DNA of 6,068 bases. It comes from Chthoniobacterales bacterium (GTDB lineage: Bacteria; Verrucomicrobiota; Verrucomicrobiia; Chthoniobacterales; UBA10450). This document shows positions 1-4,920 of the stretch, in pieces (position 1 is the first letter of the stretch; each line of letters begins with the position of its first letter). The stretch is taken from assembly GCA_013697015.1 (NCBI GenBank), contig JACCXL010000099.1:1-6068 (forward strand), in the 5' to 3' direction. Under the pieces are notes generated by a model, which was given only the letters and a program-made list of their open reading frames with translations, was not told where the DNA came from and did not search any database. A program made the position numbers and the translations under genes.

Positions 1-70
1 ATTCTCTGCTGTTGCAGGCGTGAAAGCCGCGATGCGACCTGCGACTTCCAAGACTTGGTCTCCACCCACA

Positions 71-469
71 TTATGGGGTGCCCGCGATTCTCAACTGCCC
101 ATGCATGATCTCAACGTCGTAATCCACCGGCGCTATGCCGGGAATAAACGTCAATGAAAATCCGGTCGGACCGCCGTGCGGCAAAAATAACACGCCCCCC
201 GGGGCGCCTTCGCCGAGCAACGAAATTTCTGCGCACTGAGCACCGGTCAAAATCGAGCCGTCCGAATTGAAGCTTTTGTCCTCAGGATATACTGCGAAAC
301 TTCCAGTAAAATGATCACCGATAGAAATGCCAAAGTCCTGTACGCCTCGCCAGCCCCGTCGATCATGCCGTCCAGCCACATTCATACCGCCAGATCTGTT
401 CGAAACGATTTGTGACACATCACGCGCGCGCGTTGAGGCTCTCGCTGGCGCGCTGTGGCTCATGTGCAC
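71..469 (-). CDS. Small hypothetical protein, possibly a fragment of a secreted beta-rich protein
   Basis: I do not recognise this protein. The 132-codon frame begins with GTG at 469, with alternative ATG starts at 463 and 385, and ends at TAA (71-73). The first 40 or so residues are rich in Arg, Ser and Ala and look unlike a natural N-terminus. From about residue 44 (VQDFGISIGDHFTGSFAVYP) the sequence has alternating hydrophobic and polar residues with many Gly and Asp, as in a beta-sandwich. The GDxFTGSF-like stretch is vaguely reminiscent of exported PEP-CTERM-type proteins, but no signal peptide or C-terminal sorting signal is present. The frame stays open upstream of the GTG for some 36 codons, so the start is uncertain. 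It lies next to a broken tRNA, so it may be the 3' remnant of a larger gene. No ribosome-binding site stands out. Confidence 0.4.
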   Translation of the reverse strand: MHMSHSAPARASTRARDVSQIVSNRSGGMNVAGRHDRRGWRGVQDFGISIGDHFTGSFAVYPEDKSFNSDGSILTGAQCAEISLLGEGAPGGVLFLPHGGPTGFSLTFIPGIAPVDYDVEIMHGQLRIAGTP

Positions 470-610
470 TGCCGTATGATACTGCTCCCCCTGTTGACTG
501 ATAACGTGAGATGCGCTTGAGATAGCGCACTTTCGAGGCTGTTTTCCCTCTAGGAATGCGTTTCCGAGTCATTCACGAGGGAGAATAGTCAATCCGCGAA
601 AATGCTCCGA
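470..610. other. Intergenic stretch with two hairpins, no gene seen
   Basis: I see no convincing gene between the small minus-strand ORF and the tRNA-Asn fragment. Two inverted repeats stand out. One is a 6-bp stem (512-517 with 524-529, TGCGCT/AGCGCA, 6-nt loop). The other is a two-part stem at 546-581: CCCTC (546-550) pairs with GAGGG (577-581) and GAATG (554-558) pairs with CATTC (570-574), around an 11-nt loop. Neither is followed by a T-run on either strand, so they are not typical intrinsic terminators. Confidence 0.5.
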
Positions 611-612
611 AA

Positions 613-654
613 TGTGGTTAACAGCCGACCGCTCTACCACTGAGCTACGCTGGA
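613..654 (-). pseudogene. tRNA-Asn(GTT), 5' half only (truncated)
   Basis: Read on the minus strand from 654, the sequence matches the 5' half of a bacterial tRNA-Asn: acceptor strand TCCAGCG, T8, a standard D-arm (GCTCAGTGGTAGAGC), a 5' anticodon stem strand GTCGG, and the loop CTGTTAA with anticodon GTT (620-622). After the loop only two bases (CC) pair with the stem; the following ACA should pair with GTC and does not. No variable loop, T-arm (GTTCGAATC-type) or matching acceptor 3' strand CGCTGGA follows on the minus strand down to position 1. The gene is therefore broken just 3' of the anticodon loop and should not give a functional tRNA by itself. An intron or a trans-acting other half cannot be excluded from this window, but neither is visible. 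Confidence 0.75.
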
Positions 655-922
655 CTAGTCAAACAGCAACAGTCTCCGCCCGCCAACCGGTGAGGACCGA
701 CGATGATGTTCAATGCTCATCCGACTCTGCCGCACTCTGAAGAGCGACACCGCTCGTTCTAAAGCGAGCCGACCAGGCGTTACATCAGACAAAGCATCTG
801 GCGTCTATTTTGCCCACGTGCTGATGCACAGCAAGTGCTTTCGCCGTTTGTCGGGGCCTCACGGGACGGAGCGGAAATTCATTTGCTTTCCATTTCACGC
901 ACTTCATAATGCCCCCACAAGA
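655..922. other. Intergenic stretch between tRNA genes, nothing recognised
   Basis: This 268-nt stretch separates the broken minus-strand tRNA-Asn from the plus-strand tRNA-fMet. An open frame (713-961, plus) runs through it into the tRNA, but its last residues (GVEQPGSSSGS) are the standard artefact of translating a tRNA 5' half, so it is not a gene. A promoter for the fMet tRNA should lie here, but I cannot point to convincing -35 and -10 boxes. Confidence 0.4.
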
Positions 923-999
923 CGCGGGGTGGAGCAGCCTGGTAGCTCGTCAGGCTCATAACCTGAAGGCCGCGGGTTCAAATCCCGCCCCCGCAACCA
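923..999 (+). tRNA. Initiator tRNA-fMet (CAT), complete with encoded CCA
   Basis: The 77-nt gene folds as a standard initiator tRNA that carries formyl-methionine to the ribosomal P site. The acceptor strand CGCGGGG (923-929) faces CCCCGC (989-994), leaving the unpaired C1/A72 that marks bacterial initiators and allows formylation. The D-arm is AGC..GCT with the GCAGCCTGG loop. The anticodon loop CTCATAA (955-961) carries CAT at 957-959. The T-arm GCGGG-TTCAAAT-CCCGC spans 972-988. Discriminator A996 is followed by encoded CCA (997-999). The anticodon stem is TCAGG/CCTGA, so the three G:C pairs next to the loop (29-31/39-41) are reduced to two plus A29:U41 (A952:T964). A decayed second copy follows about 15 nt downstream. 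Confidence 0.97.
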
Positions 1000-1000
1000 C

Positions 1001-1022
1001 CCCATCGGTGCCCATGGGTTTT
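1001..1022 (+). terminator. Weak possible terminator behind tRNA-fMet
   Basis: Just behind the tRNA, CCCAT (1001-1005) can pair with ATGGG (1014-1018) around an 8-nt loop, followed by four T (1019-1022). Five base pairs and four T make a weak intrinsic terminator. The same bases also fit the position of the acceptor strand of the decayed tRNA copy, so the resemblance may be chance. Confidence 0.25.
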
Positions 1023-1090
1023 CACCAGCTTGGCCGCTCATAATCCCGCAGCGCGGGACCGCGGGTTCAAATCCCGCCCCCCGGCAACCA
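1014..1090 (+). pseudogene. Decayed second copy of an initiator-like tRNA
   Basis: The stretch is a collinear but degenerate copy of the tRNA-fMet just upstream. Its D-arm (1026-1039, CAGCTTGGCCGCTC) matches 11 of 14 positions of 935-948 in the intact gene, shifted by 91 nt. The T-arm and part of the acceptor 3' strand (1059-1081) match 970-992 exactly over 23 nt, shifted by 89 nt, and the copy ends in CGGCAACCA with CCA. The predicted acceptor 5' strand (1014-1020, ATGGGTT) does not pair with the 3' strand. In place of the anticodon arm there is a different hairpin (TCCCGC 1044-1049 with GCGGGA 1053-1058) with no Met anticodon in a proper 7-nt loop. The simplest reading is a tandem tRNA duplication that has decayed at the 5' end and anticodon arm. 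Confidence 0.65.
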
Positions 1091-1347
1091 ACCGAATTCC
1101 GCCTTCGGGGAGCATTTTGTGCCAGGAGTAGCCCTCGCAGTTGAATACCGGTGATTTCCGATCGAATACGTCGCCAAGCTTGGCGGGAAAATTCGCCGGT
1201 TTCGCGAAGCTCCATCCGGCACCGCGAGCATATATGGGAGCACGCGTACGACTACACGGTCGCCGCCGCCCGGGCTCATACGCGAAGCGCATCTCTGGCC
1301 AGCCGATAAGTATTGGGCGTTTTCTGCGAGTAGAGGTATTGTAACCC
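1091..1347. other. Upstream region of the desaturase gene, with a 14-bp perfect palindrome
   Basis: No gene is evident in this stretch; the frames open on both strands lack a ribosome-binding site and recognisable sequence. A perfect 14-bp palindrome, CGCCAAGCTTGGCG, lies at 1172-1185, about 160 nt before the desaturase start. It could be a protein-binding site or chance. A TTGAAT (1141-1146) and GAATAC (1164-1169) pair spaced by 17 nt is a poor promoter candidate just in front of it. The purine stretch AGAGG at 1332-1336 is the likely ribosome-binding site of the desaturase. Confidence 0.35.
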
Positions 1348-2316
1348 GTGTCCAAGTCAATGAACCGCGAAGCGTCGGTCGCGTGGAAAGGTAGTCTGCG
1401 TGTCGGCACGGAGCCCATGACCACCGAGAGCCGCTCCGTGCTGCGTTTGCCGCTCGATCGCATCAACTGGATCACCAGCTCATTTTTGATCGGGACATTG
1501 CTGTTAACTCTAACCGCCGTCCCGCTCTATCTTTACCACTTTGGGCTCGACTGGTTTCAGGTCGCGCTTTTCTGCGCCATGTTTTTCGCCTGCGGCTTCA
1601 GCATCTCGCTGGGCTACCATCGGCTTTTCTCACATATCACTTTCAAGGCGAGTTGGCCGATCCGGCTGCTCACCCTCGTTTTTGGCGCAGCTGCTTTTGA
1701 AAACTCAGTTTTGATGTGGGCGAGCGAGCATCGCCGCCATCACAAGCATGTCGATCACGATGATGATCCGTACAATATCTCGAAAGGTTTGTTTCACGCG
1801 CACATCGGCTGGTTGCTCTTTAAATTGAACGCCGATCAGCCCTACGACAACGTCCCCGACCTGCAGAAGGACAAGCTTGTCTGCTGGCAGGATCGACACG
1901 TCCAATGGATTGCCGTCGTGGTCAGCTTCGGGCTGCCTTCACTCTTGGGCTTTCTCTGGAACGGATGGCAGGGCTCGCTCGGTGCCTTCTTGATCGCCGG
2001 CGTTGCTCGCATCGTTGTTCTGCAGCACTGCACGTTTTTGATTAACAGCGCCTGTCACGCCATCGGGCGGCAGCCCTATTCGACCAAGTGCACGGCGCGC
2101 GACTCGCTCTTGCTCGCGCTCTTCACTTTCGGCGAAGGCTATCACAATTATCACCACGAATTTCAGCATGATTACCGGAATGGCGTGAAGCCGTGGCAGT
2201 TTGATCCGACGAAGTGGATTATTTGGACGCTTTCGAAAATACAGCTCGCTCGCGGTCTGCGCCGCGTGCCCGCCGCGGTGATTCAGGCGGCGCAACGAGA
2301 AAGGCGACTCGTATGA
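1348..2316 (+). CDS. Acyl-CoA / fatty acid desaturase (delta-9 type, membrane di-iron)
   Basis: This is an integral-membrane enzyme that introduces a cis double bond into a saturated acyl chain (acyl-CoA or acyl-lipid, usually at C9) using O2 and electrons, adjusting membrane fluidity. The three histidine boxes that hold the di-iron centre are intact: HRLFSH (91-96), HRRHH (128-132) and HNYHH (266-270), plus NSACH (233-237), the extra His typical of the delta-9 group. Hydrophobic segments lie at about 43-65, 68-90, 185-205 and 211-232. At 322 residues it matches bacterial members without a fused cytochrome b5, so a separate electron donor is needed. The frame cannot begin before GTG 1348 because TAA (1342-1344) precedes it; AGAGG (1332-1336) supports this start. 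ATG 1360 and ATG 1417 are alternatives, and family similarity begins only around residue 34. It stands alone, with no partner gene adjacent. Regiospecificity and true substrate are inferred from the family. Confidence 0.93.
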   Translation: MSKSMNREASVAWKGSLRVGTEPMTTESRSVLRLPLDRINWITSSFLIGTLLLTLTAVPLYLYHFGLDWFQVALFCAMFFACGFSISLGYHRLFSHITFKASWPIRLLTLVFGAAAFENSVLMWASEHRRHHKHVDHDDDPYNISKGLFHAHIGWLLFKLNADQPYDNVPDLQKDKLVCWQDRHVQWIAVVVSFGLPSLLGFLWNGWQGSLGAFLIAGVARIVVLQHCTFLINSACHAIGRQPYSTKCTARDSLLLALFTFGEGYHNYHHEFQHDYRNGVKPWQFDPTKWIIWTLSKIQLARGLRRVPAAVIQAAQRERRLV

Positions 2317-2709
2317 TCTCGCCCTGCTCCAAGCGCCGACGAGGATGAGCGGTGTGATCGGCCATGCCTCGTTCCTGGCGCTGGCCGGTGCGTTCGCCAC
2401 GCTTCTTCCGTCGGTCGGCGCGGCGAAGATGAATTCTCGATTTCGTATCGCAAGGGCCTCGTCACGCGGAACTCAATGCGGCCTTGCGCTTGTTTCGCGG
2501 CGACATCAATCAACTCCGCGCTCCCGATGGGCTGACGTCGCGGCACGTCGCGGCTGGTCGCGGCTGGCGCAGCTCAATTCGAAGATGTTGCCTCGTGCCG
2601 CCTGGCAAGGGCGAGCCCGAACGTGACGGATGATCGCGGGCGCTCTCCGCTGGACGGAAGTGGTTGCTACTGACAAGTTGTCGGACCGATAACCTTTCGC
2701 TCTTGACGA
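2317..2709. other. 393-bp gap without a convincing gene
   Basis: No recognised gene fills this stretch. A 93-codon plus-strand frame from ATG 2345 to 2626 starts with a signal-peptide-like run (hydrophobic about residues 9-26, ending SVGAA) but then becomes Arg- and Ser-rich with no family resemblance, and GAGG directly abuts its ATG, too close to act as a ribosome-binding site. The minus-strand frames are no better. A short tandem repeat of three GTCGCGGC units with a 10-nt period lies at 2537-2564. No terminator hairpin with a T-run is seen behind the desaturase. The stretch could hold the remains of a decayed exported-protein gene. Confidence 0.4.
2664..2693 (+). promoter_or_regulatory. 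Weak sigma-70-like promoter with an 11-bp palindrome in the spacer
   Basis: TTGCTA (2664-2669) and GATAAC (2688-2693) each match 4 of 6 consensus bases and are 18 nt apart, with the second box 16 nt before the ATG of the 139-residue gene. Between them lies the inverted repeat GACAA-G-TTGTC (2672-2682), placed where a repressor could act. It is the best candidate I see for a promoter of the signalling cluster, but each part alone is weak and could be chance. Confidence 0.22.
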
Positions 2710-3129
2710 ATGTCAGACAGCGCCACACCAGTGCCGAAAGAATTTGCCCGACTACTTCTGGCTTACGAAGTGGCATCGGACAAACCCGCCGACGCAAAAG
2801 ATTCCGTGGCCTTTCGCGTCTGTGAAAAACTGCGAGGGCCGCTCGGCAAACTCATGGGCGTCGACGGTTTTCGCTCGCTCCTGTCTCGCGCTCTGGCGCT
2901 GGCCTGCGGGGAAGTTCCCTGGCTCTGCTCACTGGAGATCAAGGCGGACGGCTCGTTAGTAGGTCTGGATGAACTGGAGGCGAAACGTGACTCGCGCGCA
3001 GTCGCAGAAGGAGAAGCCATCCTCGCGGGGCAATTACTCGGACTGTTGGTGATTTTCATTGGCCCGGCCTTAACCCTGCGACTGTTGCACGATATTTGGC
3101 CGAGCTGGACGATCGAAATTTTGGAATAG
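2710..3129 (+). CDS. Small conserved-type protein coupled to the KaiC-like gene, hydrophobic C-terminal segment
   Basis: The function is unknown. The 139-residue protein has a charged, probably helical N-terminal part (about 10-65), a middle part with CGEVPWLCSLEI (66-77), and a strongly hydrophobic stretch at about 103-125 (AILAGQLLGLLVIFIGPALT) followed by LRLLHDIWP (123-131). I remember proteins ending in a similar QLLGLLVxFIGxALTLRL.xxxWP tail next to KaiC-like and PAS-kinase genes in several soil phyla; this memory is unverified. The hydrophobic run could be one membrane helix or a buried amphipathic helix. TGA at 2704-2706 is in frame two codons upstream, so ATG 2710 is the first possible start, although no clear ribosome-binding site precedes it. 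Its stop TAG (3127-3129) lies within the ribosome-binding region of the KaiC-like gene, so the two are almost certainly co-translated. A membrane tether or adaptor role is plausible but only inferred. Confidence 0.82.
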   Translation: MSDSATPVPKEFARLLLAYEVASDKPADAKDSVAFRVCEKLRGPLGKLMGVDGFRSLLSRALALACGEVPWLCSLEIKADGSLVGLDELEAKRDSRAVAEGEAILAGQLLGLLVIFIGPALTLRLLHDIWPSWTIEILE

Positions 3130-3133
3130 GAGG
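3128..3133 (+). promoter_or_regulatory. Strong ribosome-binding site overlapping the upstream stop codon
   Basis: AGGAGG, a full Shine-Dalgarno match, sits 6 nt before the ATG at 3140 and fixes that start for the KaiC-like gene. Its first two bases are the last two of the TAG stop of the preceding gene, so ribosomes finishing the small gene arrive at this site. This is a classic arrangement for translational coupling. Confidence 0.85.
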
Positions 3134-3139
3134 AACGCT

Positions 3140-4690
3140 ATGAAGAAAAATAAAATCCCAGCGCGCAAGTCGCCGAAGAAAGTGAATCCGCCGGAGAAAG
3201 TGAAAATCCGTCAACTGCCGACCGGCGTGCGCGGCCTCGATGAGATCATGGGTGGCGGTCTCCCGGAATTCTCCTTCAATATCATCGCGGGCGCGCCGGG
3301 TAGCGGCAAGACCACGCTGGCGCATCAAATGATCTTCGCCAATGCGACCGCGCAGAAGCCCGCGCTTTATTTCACCGTGCTCGGCGAACCCGCCCTCAAA
3401 ATGTTGCGCTACCAGCAGCAATATTCCTTTTTCGATCCGGCGAAGTTGGGCGAGGCTATCCGTTTTATCAACCTGAGCCACGTGGTTTTGGAAAAGGATT
3501 TGAGCGGGGTGCTGGAGGAAATTGCCCGAGAAGTGCAGGCGTCCAATCCCAGCATGGTGGTGGTGGACTCCTTCCGCACCGTGGCGCGCAAAGCGGGGGG
3601 CGGGGAAAGCGAACTGCGACTGCAAGCCTTCGTCCAGCGGCTGGCTCTGCTTTTGACCAGTTGGGAAGCCACTACGTTTCTGATCGGTGAATATTCCGAA
3701 GGGGAGATCCACGATAATGCCGTCTTCACCGTGGCCGACGGCCTTTTCTGGCTCACCCAAAATGCGGAGCGCAATTCCGTGGTGCGGAAGTTGCAACTCA
3801 TGAAGCTGCGCGGGCAGGACTCGGTCCCGGGATTGCACACCATCCGCATTACCGGTGACGGGCTGCAAGCCTTCTCGCGCACTCTGGGCTTGGTCGGGAA
3901 AAAAACGAGACCGGCCAGGCCGCGGCGTCTTTCCAGCGGTATTCCCGAACTGGATAAGATGATGGGCGGGGGCATTCGCGAAGGCGACAGCATGCTGGTG
4001 GCCGGGCCTTCGGGGACGGGAAAATCGGCGCTGGCCACTCAATTTCTCGCCGCAGGTCTGCGCCACGGAGAAGCGGGAATCGCGGCCATCTTCGAAGAAC
4101 GCCCGGAAGGCTACGCGGCGCGGGCCCGCGTTTTTGGTCTGGACCTGGATACGCCGCAAAAAAATGGAAAGCTCGAAATGCTTTACCTGCGCCCCCTGGA
4201 CCTCTCGGTGGATGAAACGATGCAGGAAGTCCTCGATGCGGTGAAGAGGATCAACGCCAAGCGGCTGGTGATCGATTCGCTGGTCGGTTTTGAGATGGCG
4301 CTCGCGCCCGGTTTCCGGGAGGACTTTCGTGAATCGCTCTACCGCATGATTGCGGCGTTAACCAGAGCGGGGGTGACGATCTTCACCGCGGTCGAGATCG
4401 AGGACACATTTACCGCGATGTCCTTCAGTCATTACACGATTTCATTCCTGACCGATGACATTATCAGGCTGCGTTATGTGGAGATCGACGGCCAGCTGCG
4501 CAAAGTCATGGTCGTGATCAAAATGCGCGGCGGCAATCACAGCAAAGACATCCGCGAATATGTCATCACCGACGAAGGCGTGGTCGTGATCGGCCCGCGC
4601 CAGACGGATTATACGCGCTTGACCACCGGGCTGCCGGAGCGAATCGGCCAGCTCAAAGAGAAGGCCCCGGAGGCGAAAGCCAAAGGGTAG
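3140..4690 (+). CDS. KaiC-like double-domain RecA-family ATPase
   Basis: This is a 516-residue cytoplasmic ATPase with two tandem KaiC/RecA-type domains, about the length of cyanobacterial KaiC. Domain I (about 24-250) has Walker A GAPGSGKT (51-58) and Walker B VVVDS (140-144). Domain II (about 263-495) has Walker A GPSGTGKS (289-296) and Walker B RLVIDS (375-380). The catalytic Glu pair expected after the second strand is present in domain II (FEE, 318-320) but replaced by TVLGEP (79-84) in domain I. Where KaiC carries phospho-sites S431/T432, the aligned stretch ISFLTD (434-439) keeps a Ser but has Phe for Thr. KaiC-like YVEI and KMRG follow (447-450, 461-464). Such proteins form hexamers and serve in signalling in bacteria without a clock; no kaiA or kaiB is present. 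The start is fixed by AGGAGG. The N-terminus (1-24) and C-terminus are Lys-rich and probably disordered. ATPase and oligomer properties are inferred from the family. Confidence 0.95.
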   Translation: MKKNKIPARKSPKKVNPPEKVKIRQLPTGVRGLDEIMGGGLPEFSFNIIAGAPGSGKTTLAHQMIFANATAQKPALYFTVLGEPALKMLRYQQQYSFFDPAKLGEAIRFINLSHVVLEKDLSGVLEEIAREVQASNPSMVVVDSFRTVARKAGGGESELRLQAFVQRLALLLTSWEATTFLIGEYSEGEIHDNAVFTVADGLFWLTQNAERNSVVRKLQLMKLRGQDSVPGLHTIRITGDGLQAFSRTLGLVGKKTRPARPRRLSSGIPELDKMMGGGIREGDSMLVAGPSGTGKSALATQFLAAGLRHGEAGIAAIFEERPEGYAARARVFGLDLDTPQKNGKLEMLYLRPLDLSVDETMQEVLDAVKRINAKRLVIDSLVGFEMALAPGFREDFRESLYRMIAALTRAGVTIFTAVEIEDTFTAMSFSHYTISFLTDDIIRLRYVEIDGQLRKVMVVIKMRGGNHSKDIREYVITDEGVVVIGPRQTDYTRLTTGLPERIGQLKEKAPEAKAKG

Positions 4691-4920
4691 AAGAGGATTT
4701 ACGGCAGCGGCCCGCGAGCGATCCGCAATGACGAAGCTCGAATGACGAAATCCGAAACAATGACGAATGACAAAGCTCTAAAACAGGCGGTGGCGCACTT
4801 CTTTCGTCATTTGGGTTTCGTCATTGTTTCGGGCTTCGGATTTCGTCATTCTTTCCAGCGGCTGGTTCACAAACTTGACTCATTTGCGCCGAATTGTGGG
4901 ACTCAAGGACTCTTAGGCTC
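4691..4920. other. 230-nt gap between the KaiC-like gene and the kinase
   Basis: The gap is occupied mainly by the palindromic repeat described separately. No T-run terminator follows the KaiC-like gene. AAGGA (4905-4909), 11 nt before ATG 4921, is the likely ribosome-binding site of the kinase. I do not see a clear promoter, so whether the kinase is read from the upstream promoter or from its own is open. Confidence 0.5.
4727..4851. repeat. Imperfect intergenic palindromic repeat built from AATGACGAA units
   Basis: The unit AATGACGAA occurs at 4727-4735, 4741-4749 and 4759-4767, with a variant AATGACAAA at 4766-4774. Its reverse TTCGTCATT occurs at 4803-4811, 4817-4825 and 4842-4850. The arms pair as two 14-bp perfect blocks: 4740-4753 with 4838-4851, and 4754-4767 with 4817-4830. 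A 7-nt bulge (4831-4837) lies in the right arm, and the inner arms pair again with one base missing (4766-4775 with 4801-4811). The unpaired tip is about 25 nt (4776-4800). A transcript would form a long hairpin. I recall near-identical repeats scattered between genes in Verrucomicrobiota genomes, so it is probably a REP-like or miniature mobile family rather than a site specific to this locus. Its stem is AT-rich and has no trailing T-run, which argues against a normal terminator. Confidence 0.85.

Noticed and set aside
713..961. Plus-strand 82-codon frame running into tRNA-fMet
   Set aside because: Its end (GVEQPGSSSGS) is the known artefact of translating a tRNA 5' half; the rest is featureless.
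1037..1043. CTCATAA read as a Met anticodon loop in the second tRNA copy
   Set aside because: Collinear alignment places these bases at the end of the D-arm; the flanking bases do not form an anticodon stem.
904..1215. Minus-strand frame across both tRNA copies
   Set aside because: Contains RGRDLNPRPSGYEPDELPG, the familiar spurious translation of tRNA antisense sequence.
1038..1475. Minus-strand 145-codon frame
   Set aside because: Antisense to the tRNA remnant (GGRDLNPRS artefact) and to the desaturase start; no family resemblance.
3409..4038. 209-codon minus-strand frame opposite the KaiC-like gene
   Set aside because: Another shadow frame: Ser- and Arg-rich, no motif, no separate ribosome-binding site.
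3056..4159. Long 367-codon minus-strand frame opposite the KaiC-like gene
   Set aside because: Fully antisense to a clear gene with intact motifs; rich in His, Arg and Gln and without any domain. Long antisense frames are expected opposite high-GC genes.
3140..4690. A true circadian kaiABC clock
   Set aside because: No kaiA or kaiB nearby, the domain I catalytic Glu pair is absent and the phospho-Thr position is Phe, so the protein is only KaiC-like.
4727..4851. CRISPR array
   Set aside because: The short units are in both orientations with irregular spacing and no spacers of even length; a palindromic repeat explains them.
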